A DNA stretch of 52,967 bases from Mesotaenium endlicherianum (GCA_009602735.1 WELA01010274.1:1-52967); one strand, 5' to 3'. Shown: positions 1 through 11,122, counted from the stretch's first letter. Program-made: numbers and translations. Notes: generated by a model from the letters alone, not told the origin.

Positions 1-124
1 ATGCCCGGAGGGTCCCCCCGCCCTATGCCGGCTGCCGCCCAAAGGGCACCTCTTAATCTATATTGTGGGGGGGAAGTGCCCTTTGGGCAGGGCCGCATAG
101 GGCGGGGGGTGTCGGGGGGATGTT

Positions 125-433
125 GTGGGGGGAAAAATAGACATTTGGGGGGTTAAGGGCATACACTTCCACTTGCAGAATATCTATTCTTTCAAAGCAG
201 CAAGTGCAAATCGGAGTACAACAAATACTCACTTGTTAGGACGCTCTGAAAAAGTCAAAGGTATGGCTAGATTAACAAACTTGATACGCAAAACCCGGAC
301 TGAAATTGGCCCTCCGATGAGCAAAGGCAAACACTTCAACTCCGAGATGGGGAAATCAAAAATTTTTCTCTCGGTCGCTAGGTCTAAAAAAAACACCAGA
401 AAACAGAAAGATCAGAGGACCCCCACTTCTTAA
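125..433 (+). other. unassigned repeat-poor island with a 102-codon ORF
   Basis: About 165-430 is free of the GC hairpins that fill its surroundings and carries an open frame encoding a basic, Lys/Arg-rich C-terminal half (for example GMARLTNLIRKTRTEIGPPM). The first residues come from repeat sequence, so the ATG at 125 is doubtful. I recognise no family. Repeat-poor islands elsewhere in this window are genes or intron cores, so this may be a small ribosomal-type protein end, an intron ORF remnant or intron RNA. A function is not assigned. Confidence 0.2.
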
Positions 434-1115
434 TTTGTCTTGTCCGGGGCGGGGGTTAAAAACATCAAGATTTCGCCCTCCGGGACCCGGAGGACTGGTT
501 CGTCAGAATATGAGAAAGGGTTCCTTCGGGAAGCCTTAGCCTTGGCCTAAGGCTCTAGATTTGCCCCGCCCTATGCTGCCCTGCCCAAAGGGCAAAAAAG
601 AGAACCAAATGTAGATCATAGGACCGGGAAAAAATGTACATTCCCTCCGGGGGGGCCCAAAGGGCAGGGCAAAGCCTAAGGCTCTAGAGCCTTAGGCCAA
701 GGCTAAGGCTTCCCGGAGGGAAATGTCTATTGTTCTTTGCTTTAGAGCCTTAGACCAAGGCTAAAGCTTCCCGAAGGGGCCCTTTTAAATCTTCTTGTCG
801 GGGGTGTTCTCCGGACGAGAACAAGATCTAGATCATCCCCCCCCACAATAAAAATTCAAAGGTGGGGGGGAGACCAAAATGTACATCCCCCCGACACGCC
901 CAAAGGGCACCTCTGAAATGGTCCCGTAGGGGTGCCCTTTGGGCGGGTGTCGGGGGGTGTCTGCCCTCTGTAGTTATGCTGTGGGGGAATCTATATGGTC
1001 TCCGCATAGGACCTTAGCCTTTGGAATCTAAAGTTTTAGAGAAGCAAATGTCTATTTCCCGGAGGGAGCCGGGCGGCAAAGGCTAAGGCTTCCCTAAGGG
1101 CTCTAAAGCTCTAGA

Positions 1116-1177
1116 TTTTCCCGGAGGGCCCGAAGGGCAAAAAAGGCCTTTTTTGCCCTTCGGGCCCTCCGGGAAAA
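1116..1177. repeat. 62-nt perfect palindrome
   Basis: Two 31-nt arms (1116-1146 and 1147-1177) are exact reverse complements with no spacer. Each arm combines CCCGGAGGGCCCGAAGGGC with an A/T run. It would form a cruciform or a long RNA hairpin. Confidence 0.95.
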
Positions 1178-1280
1178 AATATCGGGGGGGGGGGAAGCCT
1201 TAGCCTTTGCCGCCCGGCTCTAGATGGTTTTCTCTTTTCTACCCCCCGGAGGGTAGGGCGGGGCAAAATTGAGATTTTTC

Positions 1281-1990
1281 TTCGGAGCAAGTGTCAAATG
1301 ACAATAGGAGCACGGTTAGTAAGCCCTTAAAAGGGTTGAATCTGTGCACATGGCAATGTATGTGCGTGGAACCTGAAAACACCGTGGGGTACTCAAAAAG
1401 AGACTAGCTGAGCAATCAGCAAATTGCGCAAGAGCCTAACCCTTTTGGGTCTCTGCATCGTCAAAGCAACGATGACAGATAAAGCAGGAATATGGGAAAG
1501 TCGGGGAAATAACCCATTTATGTATTGTTCCTTTGGGTTCCGAAAACTCGTAGTAGTCATGGTCTAATTATAGAATTCTGACCACAGGCCAAGGAGTTTA
1601 GCTCTTTTAAATAATTTTATGTAGCAAAATTTTTCAGAATGTGTCACTAACAATGTCTATGTGTACGGTTGTACATATGCCTATTTTTAGACCTTTGAAA
1701 GACCAAGCAGGCACAATTCTGATTGATCTTGGAGGAATTTAGACCTAAGGAATATGTGCTTCTTTACTCTTTTCTATCTTCAGGTGGACCCCTTTTAACA
1801 CTTTTAAGATAGGAAAGCGCACCCATATTATTGAGCTATAGGAGCAAGATAAACAACACATATACATTCTTTTAGGCCTGCTGTAAAAACTTAACTGCAG
1901 TGAATAAAAAAAGAGGTGCAAGCCGTATGAGATAAAAGTCTCACGTACGGTTATGAGGGCAAAACACCAATGTTTTGTTTTGACCCCTAG
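1281..1990 (+). other. 3' part of a group II intron preceding the atp6 exon (atp6 i1)
   Basis: A repeat-poor stretch ends with a good group II domain V at 1920-1952 (AAGCCGTATGAGATAAAAG, closed by CTCACGTACGGTT), followed by a short hairpin that fits domain VI (about 1955-1988). The reading frame of atp6 begins immediately after, at LLFHFVTLNGG, which in other plants is an internal position, so an upstream exon must exist. The exact 3' splice site (about 1990-1992) is uncertain and the 5' end was not located. Its domain V and 3' end differ from the other introns in this window, so it belongs to a different subfamily. Confidence 0.6.
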
Positions 1991-2306
1991 CTCTTGTTTC
2001 ATTTTGTGACTTTAAACGGAGGGCATCTAGTTCCTAATGCTTGGCAGTCATTTGTAGAGATTATATATGACTTTGTCCTTAACTTAGTGAATGAGCAAAT
2101 CAGTGGTCCTTCTTCGGTGAAACAACGTTTTTTTCCGTTAATTTTTGTAACTTTTAGTTTTTTATTGTTCTGTAATCTTATAGGTATGATCCCATATAGC
2201 TTTACAGTAACAAGTCATTTTATAGTCACACTTGGCTTGTCATTCTCGTTATTTATAGGAGTCACTATAGTAGGATTTCAAACTCATGGCCTTCATTTCT
2301 TCAGTT
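1991..2306 (+). CDS. atp6: ATP synthase F0 subunit a, internal exon (5' exon missing)
   Basis: This encodes the middle of subunit a, the membrane half of the proton channel of mitochondrial ATP synthase. The translation (HFVTLNGGHLVPNAWQSFVE ... GMIPYSFTVTSHF ... GFQTHGLHFFS) matches plant Atp6 closely. The first codons (CTC TTG TTT) are not a start: plant Atp6 has roughly 40 more N-terminal residues, not found upstream in the window. The exon ends after the T at 2306 in phase 1. With the T, the next exon restores Phe in HFFSFLLPQGVPL. The intron after it begins GGGCGACCG. Confidence 0.9.
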
Positions 2307-2770
2307 GGGCGACCGACGACACACCCACCAGACTGCTCTAGGCCTTCTCAGAAAGGTCTCAAGAGACTCTGTGGCAGTTCACAGAGAAACGAACACGACT
2401 TTATTGTTCCGATATCAGGAGCAAAAAGACCTTTTGAAACTCACTTTCATAGGGACCATAGCCTGTCGTGAATAAACACACATATCTCCCCCAGGGGGGG
2501 AATGACACGGGGCCCGAGGATCTTTTTTTCCTTGCCGACCGATAGGCAGTCGGTCTTAAGAGCGCCCCGTAAAGGGACAAAATTGAGATTTTGTTATCCA
2601 TAGAGAGGTCGGAGCAACCGAAAGATGCCAAATGAATAACCGGAGAACAAAATGTACATTTCTCTCTCCACCCCCCCGACAATATCCCGGAATGGTTGAA
2701 AAAAGGTCTATTTTTTTAGGGACCTCCGGGACCCTCCGCCCTCTGCGGCCCCTTCGGGAAAAACCTCTCC

Positions 2771-2925
2771 CGCCCAAAGGGCACCCCTACGGGACCATCC
2801 CGCCCAAAGGGCACCCCTACGGGACCATCCCCCCGACAATACCATTTCAGAGGTGCCCCCCGAAGGGGGGCAGAGGTGCCCTTTGGGCGGGATGGTCTGG
2901 TTTTTCCCGTAGGGCCGGCAGAGGG
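2771..2925. repeat. composite GC-rich repeat block (CGCCCAAAGGGCACC type)
   Basis: Two direct copies of CGCCCAAAGGGCACCCCTAC, each followed by GGGACCATCC, are joined to CCCCCCGACAATACCAT and GCCCCCCGAAGGGGGGC. The same composite recurs at about 10195-10330 (reverse orientation included), 36575-36660 and 40425-40600. It sits inside the atp6 intron. Confidence 0.85.
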
Positions 2926-3269
2926 CCGGGGGTGGGGGGCGCCCGGCTCTAGATTGGGTTCTCCCCCAAGGTCGGAGAATAGGATCATAAAATGCCCTCC
3001 GGGCTGATAGGATGCCCCTTGCTCGCTCTGTAGCTCCATAGTCACTGGGCGGAACGCCGAAGGAGAAAAAAATGTACATTTCTCTTTTTTTCTCTCTAAA
3101 TTCGACCCTCCTGTCTTTTCTGCCGAGACTAGAGCAAGCAGCGAATGAACTCTGGACAGAGGCAGGAGTGACTATAGGTCCAGAGCGATCAAAGGGGGCC
3201 CCCTGCACTCTTTTCCCGCCCAGCCCTCGAAATGTAGATTTTTAGACTTTCGGGGGCTGGGGGGCTAAG

Positions 3270-3320
3270 AGGAGACCAAAATGTCTATTTTCCCAAGGAA
3301 AATAGACATTTTGGTCTCCT
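3270..3320. repeat. 24-bp perfect inverted repeat with a 3-nt loop
   Basis: The arms 3270-3293 and 3297-3320 are exact reverse complements around CAA. The arm begins AGGAGACCAAAATGTCTATT. It lies inside the atp6 intron. Confidence 0.95.
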
Positions 3321-6300
3321 TAGCCTTTGCCGCCCGGAATCTAGAGCCTTAGGCCAAGGCTAAGGCTTCCCGGAGGTCCCCCCGAAGGGGGGCAGCCCTA
3401 TACGGGGAAAACAAAATACTTGATTCTCCGCCCCCGACAATACAAATTAAAACCCCACCATATTCTTTAGAAGGACAAAATCGGGGGAGCCCAAAGGAAA
3501 AATATTTTGTTATGCGGGGGGTGAACGAGCGAGGGCATCCTATGATTTCCCCCACAATACAAATTAAGAGGTCATAGGGCGGGGAGTCTCCCGCAAAATA
3601 TCATGTTTCCGGGCAGAGGGGGGGCACATAGGGCAGAGGGCACCCTGTGATCCCCCCGACCCCGCATAAGGCAGAGGGCGGGGGGCAGCCGGCATAGGGC
3701 GGGGGGATCATAGGCCTCCCCGAAATCAAAATTTTTGGGGGCAAAAAAATGTCTATCATCTTCCCAACAATATGAATTAAAAGGTGGGGGGGATGCCCTC
3801 TTAATTTGTCTGGTCGGGGGGAACAAAATCTAGATTTTGTTTTCCCCCCGCAAAAAACAATGTATATTGTGTTCTCCCCCCCCAACCTTTGAAATGGTCT
3901 TGTTGGGGGGTGGGGGGCTCATAGGGAGGGGCAAAATTGAGAGGGGGCAGAAGAAGCCAATATTTTGTTCTTCTTAGCCAAAGGGCATCCTATAATATAG
4001 ATTTCCCCAAACAAAAATTAAGATTCCCCCAAATAGACATTTCCCTAATGGTCCCGTAGGGGTCGGGGGGATGTCGGGGGGAGAGGTGGGGGGGAACAAA
4101 ATGAGCGCCCTTCAGGACAAAATAAACATTTTGTTTTCTAAGGCTCTAGATTTTGCTCTTCTCCTATGATTTAAATTTTGCCCCGAAGGGGCATCTTCTG
4201 ATCCAAAGCCGAGCGCCAAGCGCCCCCCCGACCTCGGGGGGCTCGCCCGGAATTTAAATTTTGTTCCCGTAGGGCCCCCTCTTTCTGCCCCCCGGAGGGT
4301 AGGGCTGGGGGCAAAATCTAGATCATAGGAGAGAAAAATTTTGATCATAGCCAACCCTCCGGGTAAAAAAAATCTAGATTTTTTTTTACCCGAAGGGGCT
4401 AAAAAAAATGTCTATTTTTTCTCTCTCCCCCCTTTTATGCTTCGGCCTGCTTTTTTGATCTGAAAGGATGTGTATTAAGGCATTAATGTCGCATGAAAAT
4501 GCTGTGCATTTATGCTTTAAATATGTCTTTCCTGTTCTTTATCTCAATAATGGATTGAACATTTCCTTTAATGTGTTTCGTACCCAGAGCTTGCAGTTGA
4601 ACAGGTTATTTGTGAACATGAGATGCATGTGGAACGAAATTCCAGGCGTCTTAAAAAGGCTTTTTGGGCGGGGGGCGGGCACCAGAGTGTTCAAGAGGAT
4701 AAGAGCTGACAAAAGAATATCTACATGTATGCTGTGACTAAGAATATTAACATTCAATATTCCGAGGGCATCCCCCCCACCTTTTAATTCATATTGTGGG
4801 GGGATGATCTAGATTTTGTCCCTTCCAATAGAGGTGGGGGGCCGGGACAAAATTAAGATTTGGTTTTTGCCCTGGGGGGTAAAAAATCTAGATTGGGGAG
4901 CAGAAATGGTCCCGTAGGGGTCGGAGGGGCCCCCCAGGGGCAACATCTTGATCACAGGACCGCCCAAAAGGCAAAAGTCGAGATCATAGGACCGGGACAA
5001 AATGTACATTTCCCCCCATCCCGAAGGGCTCCAAGGCTCTAGAGCCTTAGGCCAAGGCTAAGGCTTCCCGGAGGTCCCCCCGAAGGGAGGCAAAAAAGGC
5101 CTTTTTTGCCCCCCTTCGGGGGGACCTCCGGGACCCCCGGGGCCCCCCCGCCCTACCCTCCGGGGGGGAGAAAACCCCGAAAGGTCGGGGCGGGATGCCC
5201 TCTAGATGGTTTCCCGGAGGGGCTCTAGATTTTGTTCTCTGGGAAAATTTGAAATTGTCACCTCGAAGCCGGTCGCTCCCCAATAGGCCAAAATAGCGTC
5301 TCTCTTTGCACCGCGTGGAAGCTGAGCGTGGGTGCCAGAACATCAAAGAGGCAAAGCTTCAATATGATAGCATAAGCATCAGAAATGCAACCTGCAAGTT
5401 CAATGTTATAGGGAATGCTGGGTGGAACCGGTGAACCATGGGTCTTCTTTTGCTTAATTCTGTTCAGAGTTAGAAGGGTGAAGTCAGCAAAAACACATTT
5501 AATTTCAGTGTCTTTTTTCTCGGACCACAGGCCAAAGGGGGTTGTTTCAACCATCATAATTTTACCTCCGGGGCCTGGAAGGCCAGAAATCTAGATCATA
5601 GGCCTTCTCACCCCCCGACATCCCCCCGCCCTATGCCGGTCGCCCCCGACACCCCCGGCCCTATGCCGGCCCTACGGGACCTCTTAATCTATATTGTGGG
5701 GGGCAGGGCGGGGGGATGTCGGGGGGTGGAGGAGAAAAATAGACATCATACCCCCGACAATAGAAATTCAAAGGCAGGGAGATGCCCTTAACCTTTCGTC
5801 CCTGGGGGTCTATTTTCCCTTTGGGCTCTAAGGCTCTAGATCGGGGAAAAATTGAGATGGGGGGAAGGGCCAAAAGACACATTTTTTCCCCCAGTTCATA
5901 GGATGCCCTTCTGTCTCGCTACGACAATAGGGAGCCTAAAAGAACAAATTGCAATGTCTTTTTCCTGCCGACCTCTTCATATTCACATCAGAGTATAATA
6001 GCACTAACTCATGGGACAGATGGCTCGTACTACCTGCCTACTCGAAAGAAGTTCCGCAAGGGGAAAGCGCTAATTAAGTATACAGTTAGCAGAAGGGAAG
6101 GAGCCTAAATTGGTGAACAATAAACAGTTCATTGTATACTCATACCGTACGCAAAGCTCTTAGGCCGAAGGTGGAGGGGAAAAATGCAAATTTTTTCCCG
6201 CCCTCCGGGAAAATAATATACATTGTTTCCCGGAGGGGCTTGATTTTGTTCTGGGGGGCGCCTATCGGCCTCCGGAACAAAATCAAGGCCAAAAAATCAT

Positions 6301-6899
6301 GATTTTTTGGCCTCGGGGGGGAAAATTTTTTGATTTTGTCCCGGTCTTATGCTCTTATGGCACACAATATCATAGAAAGAGCACTGTCAGTCCTTTTGTC
6401 TAGGCAGTGAAAAGCAAGTCTATTTTGTGTTTGCGTACACTCTGGGAATTTGTGTTGAAGCCGAATACTGACCGTCCTGTATTGGCAGACATTAACCCGA
6501 GCTTTAGAGTTCCGCTTGGTGCTTGCTCTGGCCACTTTAAGATGGACGAGAGACAGGTCTATATAAATCCAAAGGCATCCTATTGATCTTGATGCCGCCC
6601 CGCTCCCCGCAAAGAAAATGTACATTTTCCCGAAGGGGGGGGATAGGCATTTTTTGGGGGTCCCCCGCCTTATACGGCCCTGCCCAAAGGGCACCCGCAT
6701 AGGGCCAAGGTGGGGGGGGCAGACCAAAATGTACATTTTGGTCTGCCCTCGGCGGTAGGCCGATTACGCGCTTATGGAACCGCTGGCAATACAAGACAGA
6801 GATAAGTTGAGTTAGTGAGCCGTGTGATAAGGAATTATCTCGCACGGTTCGGAGAGCACTTAATTAGTCTTATTACGTGAGACAAAAGCTTGACTCTAT

Positions 6900-7219
6900 T
6901 TTTACTGCCTCAGGGGGTGCCTTTACCCCTAGCACCTTTTTTAGTACTTTTAGAACTCATTTCGTATTGTTTCCGCGCACTCAGTTTAGGAATTCGTTTA
7001 TTCGCTAACATGATGGCCGGTCATAGTCTAGTCAAAATTTTAAGTGGATTTGCATGGACTATGCTTTCTATGGGAGGTGTCATGTACTTGGCTCACCTTG
7101 CACCTTTTTTGATAGTGTTTGCATTAACTGGACTAGAACTTGGCGTAGCCATATTACAAGCTTATGTATTCACTATTTTAATTTGTATCTACTTAAATGA
7201 TGCTATAAATCTTCATTAA
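6900..7219 (+). CDS. atp6: ATP synthase F0 subunit a, last exon
   Basis: This is the C-terminal half of Atp6. It starts in phase with the previous exon (FLLPQGVPLPLAPFLVLLEL) and includes the conserved helix with the essential arginine of the proton path (GIRLFANMMAGHSLVKIL). The end, AYVFTILICIYLNDAINLH, is a typical plant terminus, followed by TAA. No repeat insertion is present. A strong hairpin follows 53 nt after the stop. Confidence 0.96.
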
Positions 7220-7709
7220 AAGCACAGTTGTGCCTTAGTTTTGTAATCTATGAAGACACCGGACTGAAACCACACTCGTGGCCAGTCAGCCACGAGTGCA
7301 TTTTACAGGTCGTGCTTGATTAAATGATTTCTGTTTTGTGTGGTGCTTGTTTAAGATGGTCTCGTCGACATATACAACACACAATATTTCAAGCCGAAGG
7401 TTAGTTTTTATTTGAGCACAGCACTGGCCGTAAATGTGTTGGCCAGCCTATTTTGTCCCCCAAAGCCGCCCGGCCCTGGGGGACAAAATAGACATTCTTT
7501 TTCTTCTCCTATGATCCCCCCCGCCCTATGCCCCTTCGGGCCCCTGCCCAAAGGGCAAAAAAACCTCTGCGGGTACCCCCCGGCCCTACCCTCCGCCCGA
7601 CGGCCCTACGGGACCTCTTAATCTATATTGTGGGGGGGGAAGTCGGGGGGATGTCAGGGGGTATAGCGGAATGCTTTGAGCTTCAAACTAAATGTTTAAT
7701 ACAACTAAA
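7220..7709. other. atp6-nad6 spacer
   Basis: Repeat-poor sequence to about 7440 holds the hairpin at 7273-7298. From 7455 to 7660 come GC-rich hairpin repeats (CCCGCCCTATGCC, GCCCAAAGGGC, and C6 to G8 pairing). No gene is seen. Confidence 0.75.
7273..7298 (+). terminator. 10-bp perfect stem-loop after atp6
   Basis: CACTCGTGGC (7273-7282) pairs perfectly with GCCACGAGTG (7289-7298) around a CAGTCA loop. It is unlike the surrounding repeat families and sits 53 nt after the atp6 stop, so it may be an mRNA 3'-end processing or stability hairpin. That role is inferred from position only. Confidence 0.5.
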
Positions 7710-7908
7710 ATGACACTGTTTTCAATTTTTTCAAGCATTGCTTTAGTCTCTGGTATTATGGTAATACGTGCCAAAAATCCAGTTCATTCTGTTTTATTTT
7801 TAATCTTGGTGTTTTGTAACACATCAGGTTTACTTGTGTTACTAGGTCTTGATTTTTTTGCCATGATTCTTTTGGTAGTTTATGTAGGAGCTATTGCGGT
7901 TTTATTCT
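7710..7908 (+). CDS. nad6: NADH dehydrogenase subunit 6, exon 1
   Basis: Nad6 is a membrane-arm subunit of respiratory complex I. The exon encodes MTLFSIFSSIALVSGIMVIR and continues through LLVLLGLDFFAM to YVGAIAVLF, very close to plant Nad6. An in-frame ATG at 7692 would add MFNTTK. I prefer 7710 because MTLFSIFSSIA matches the usual plant start. The exon ends in phase 1 at the T of 7908, before the intron start GGGCGACCG. Confidence 0.93.
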
Positions 7909-10900
7909 GGGCGACCGTCAGATTACCTACAATTACGTCTATTTTCCACTGCTAGTTCTGGAACGATAGACCGTGCGAGGCCATTCCCGCGCGACAGGTG
8001 TGCAACTAATCTTGACCGTGTAAACGGAAAGAGAACATAGCATGTTGTAAAAGCAGCACTGAGTCTTGTGTTTGTTTTGTGTATAAAGAGAGGCTTAGGC
8101 ATTTTTGTGATGATGTTTTTAAACAGGTCAGTTGCATTCAGGAGTTGCAAAGACCATGGGGATATACACATTTGCATGAGATTCTGCGATATATGTTCAG
8201 GCGGCTTCCCGCCCCCTAGGGGAGAAAATGTACATTTTCCCGCAGGGCCCTCCAGAAAAAATCTAGAGCCTTAGAGATCATCCCCCCGGCCCTCTGCCGG
8301 CTGCCGCCCAAAGGGCACCTTTTCATTTCTATTGTGTTTCCCGTAGGGGGCGACGTGCCCCCCTTCGGGGGGCAGCCCGGGGGGATGATCTCTAAGGCTC
8401 TAGATTGGGCTTTTGCCATTCCTAGTCGCTGGCCCCCTAGGGTTATTCACACATCACTCTAAGTCACTTTAAACAAACCCAAAACACTCACCGACAAAAG
8501 TGTGCTGCAAGCCTGCCCTTGCTAAGAGATGAGGTCTAGCTTGGCGAATCGGAGTCACTTTAGGTCTAACCGACCGACTGCTAACAAAGGCGTAATGTTG
8601 GATGTTTGAGAGCATCAATATCAGATCACAGGAAAACCACTGGAAATGGTCTTCTTAAGTATGCCAGAAAAACGGGGGAAATGGCCGGGCGACTAGAAAA
8701 AATATTCATGATATCCTTCTCAATTTCTTTCTTCTTCCGGGTTTCTTAGGAAAACACACAATTTCCATTTTGTTCTTTCTGGTGACACGCACACGTATGC
8801 AGTTATGCTCTCCGTTCAGATGAAGAAGAATAGCAACTGGACCGGAATGGAACCCACTGGAGAGCAGATTACCCATTTTTGTTGGGGACAGGAGACTAAA
8901 CGACATCTCAAAGCAATATGGCTTGTAGGCAATACCGGTGAGATCCCATAAAATCCCCCCCCCGCCCTACCCTCCGCCCGCCGCCCGCCGCCCTATGCCG
9001 GCCCTGCCCAAAGGGCCCCTCCGGGAAAGCTTTAATATCATATTGTCGGGGGCCCCCAGGGACAATCTAGAACCCCAAAGGTCAAAAAGAGACATTTCCC
9101 GGAGGTGGGGGGCGCCAAAAGCTAAGGAGAACAGGTCATCCCCGCACCTTTTAATTAATATTGTGGGGGGGATGATGTACATTTTGTCCCGGTCCTATGA
9201 TCTTGATAATAAGACCCCCCATGGGGGGGAGAAATTTGCTTTTCTAAGGCTCTAGAGCTGGGTGCCCGGAGAAAACCATGTATATTGTTTTCTTCCCGGA
9301 CCCCGAACATTTTGTTCTCCCCTCTAGAGTGAAATGTGAGGAAAATCGAGATTTTTTTCTGCTCCCCAACATCAATATCACAAGATCGGGAAAAAAATAG
9401 ACGCGGGTTGGCCGCCCCCAGGATTGGTAGCCCTCGGGGGAATTGAGATTTGGGAGAACACGGGGGGTAGGAGGACATTTACGGGAAGTCAGAGGATCCA
9501 TAGTACCCGCTTTGTTGTAAATTACCCCTTGTAAAAGGAAAGCGCTCAGTCTTCTAGTTAGAGCAAAAGGGAAGGGATCTATGTACTCAGCTAAATACAC
9601 TGTCAGCGCTTGCGCTTTTGTGTGTGTGCAAGTGTAAAAACGCGCGTGATACGCTAAAAAGTAGCATTAAACAGCACCACTTCACATGCCCTTAGGTCAA
9701 AACACTCTGTGTGAAGTCCCAATATGCTTCTGTCAAAAAGAAAAGCCGAAGGCGCGACGAAGGAACCGTACATTATTCTCCCTCAGAACGAGCAAAGGTC
9801 GTCTCCAGGGCGACCATAGGTGCCAAGCACCACCGATAGGGAGAACGAGAACAACCTCACCAGGGGGTTGTTTCAACCATCAAGATTTTCGCCCCCACAA
9901 GAAGAAAAATGTACATTTCCCCACAGAACAAAATGTAGATTCGCCCCGTCCCCCCGATCTAGATGGTTTTTTGCCCTTTGGGCAGGGCCGCATAGGGCAG
10001 AAGGCATCCTATGATTCCCCCGACCCCGCATAGGCCAGAGGTTTCCCGTAGGGCCGGCATAAGGCCGGGGGCCCCCCCGAAATCAAGATTTTGTTCCCGC
10101 CCAAAGGGCACCTCTCCCCCCGGCCTACCCTCCGGGGGGCCCTGCCCAAAGGGCACCCCCGGCCCTCTGCCGGCCCTACGGGAAAAACCAGACCATCCCG
10201 CCCAAAGGGCACCTCTGCCCCCCTTCGGGGGGCACCTCTGAAATGGTATTGTCGGGGGGATGGTCCCGTAGGGGTGCCCTTTGGGCGGGATGGTCCCGTA
10301 GGGGTGCCCTTTGGGCGGGAGAGGTGCCCTTTGGGCAGGGCCGCATGAGGCCGGGGGTGGGGGGAGAATATTGTGGGGGGAAAAATAGAGATGCAGCCCA
10401 AAGGGAAAATAGACATTTTTGTCTGGGAAATTTCTATTTTGTTCTCCGGGAAACCATCTAGAAGGCTCTATAACCTTAGCCTTGGCCTAAGGCTCTAGGG
10501 CTCCTATGATCTCGATTTCCCGAGCGCCCCCCACACAAAAGTGGGGGCGGGGGGGAAAGTGAAGGAATGGTCTCTTCTGCCCCGGGCTGCCCCCCGAAGG
10601 GGGGCACGTCGCCCCCTCCAGAGCGACCAAACACAGGGGCAAACTGTCTGGTTTGGCGGAGGGGCCCGGAGGGGCTCTAGATTTTTTGACCTGCAGAGTG
10701 GTGTTGTCAGGAGTTGAGTTAGTGAGCCGTGTGCGCGGCAACGTGCTCGCACGGTTCGGAGAGCACACGAGCATTTTTTCCTCCTTCCAAATGTACATTT
10801 TTTTTCCCCACCTTGCGGCCCCCGGCAAAAGGAAATAGACATCCCCCCGGCCCCCCCAGGGGGGACAAAATATTTTCCTGAACCTCCGGGAAATGTCAAT

Positions 10901-11122
10901 TTTCCCTTTGGGCTCGCTCGGCTCTAGATCGTTTTTGCCCTTTGGGCAGGGCCCCCCGAAGGGTAGGGAGGGAAAAAATGTCTATTTTTTCCCGGGAAGA
11001 AATATAGATAATAGGATGCCCTTAGTCTTTGGAATTGAGATTTTTCCCCGGAGGGGCGTCGGGAGAAATGTAGATTTGTCCCCCCTGGGGGGGCCGGGGG
11101 AAAAAATGCAGTTTGACTCTAT
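7909..11122 (+). other. group II intron in nad6, 3.2 kb, no ORF
   Basis: The intron runs from GGGCGACCG to TTTGACTCTAT, with domain V at 10724-10757 (GAGCCGTGTGCGCGGCAACG, closed by TGCTCGCACGGTTC). Core islands match the cox2 intron: 8503-8560 with 15506-15560 (GCAAGCCTGCC and GGCGAATCGGAGTC), 8863-8950 with 15823-15910 (GATTACCCATTTTTGTTGGG), and 9484-9555 with 16449-16510 (AGTACCCGC and GGAAAGCGCT). The rest is GC-rich repeat, including a dense composite at 9960-10480. The two ORFs on the minus strand of this region are repeat artefacts. Confidence 0.9.
8316..8405. repeat. composite repeat with TTC-loop hairpin (GGGGGCGACGTGCCCCCC type)
   Basis: A block reading CACCTTTTCATTTCTATTGTG, then TTTCCCGTAGGGGGCGACG, then the hairpin GCCCCCCTTCGGGGGGC (8357-8373) and CAGCCCGGGGGGATGATC. 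Near-identical blocks occur at 20212-20287 and 46604-46678 with the loop reading GAA instead of TTC, and in reverse at about 16761-16832. Confidence 0.85.

Larger units (their letters stand above)
1..1280. repeat. GC-rich hairpin-repeat region upstream of atp6
   Basis: This stretch is mostly short GC-rich inverted repeats: GCCCAAAGGGC, CCCTCCGGG-type stems, C6/G6 tracts, and the GAGCCTTAGGCCAAGGCTAAGGC motif family around 540, 680 and 745. AT palindromes of the AAATGTACATTT kind sit between them. No conserved gene is visible apart from an unassigned ORF at 125-433. It may lie within, or upstream of, the group II intron that ends just before the first visible atp6 exon, because no atp6 start exon is found here. 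Confidence 0.7.
2307..6899 (+). other. group II intron in atp6 (atp6 i2), 4.6 kb, no ORF
   Basis: The boundaries are fixed by the protein join: the 5' end is GGGCGACCG at 2307 and the 3' end is TTGACTCTAT at 6899. Domain V lies at 6817-6850 (GAGCCGTGTGATAAGG, closed by ATTATCTCGCACGGTTC). Islands at about 2310-2470, 4460-4760, 5260-5560, 5990-6130, 6350-6540 and 6770-6899 are repeat-poor and some match the nad7, nad6 and cox2 introns (for example GAACAGGTTATTTGT at 4598 and in nad7 at 29533; GGACCATAGCCTGTC at 2454 and 29369). The rest is GC-rich repeat. No maturase is seen, so splicing probably depends on a protein in trans. Confidence 0.88.

Noticed and set aside
1681..1741. Possible remnant of a reverse transcriptase (HMPIFRPLKDQAG)
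   Set aside because: Only a few residues resemble the RT block, with no further motifs and a stop soon after; too weak to list.
2401..3208. Minus-strand ORFs in the atp6 intron
   Set aside because: They consist of repeat motifs read through (for example GVPFGRDGPVGVPFGR) and recur wherever the same DNA block occurs.
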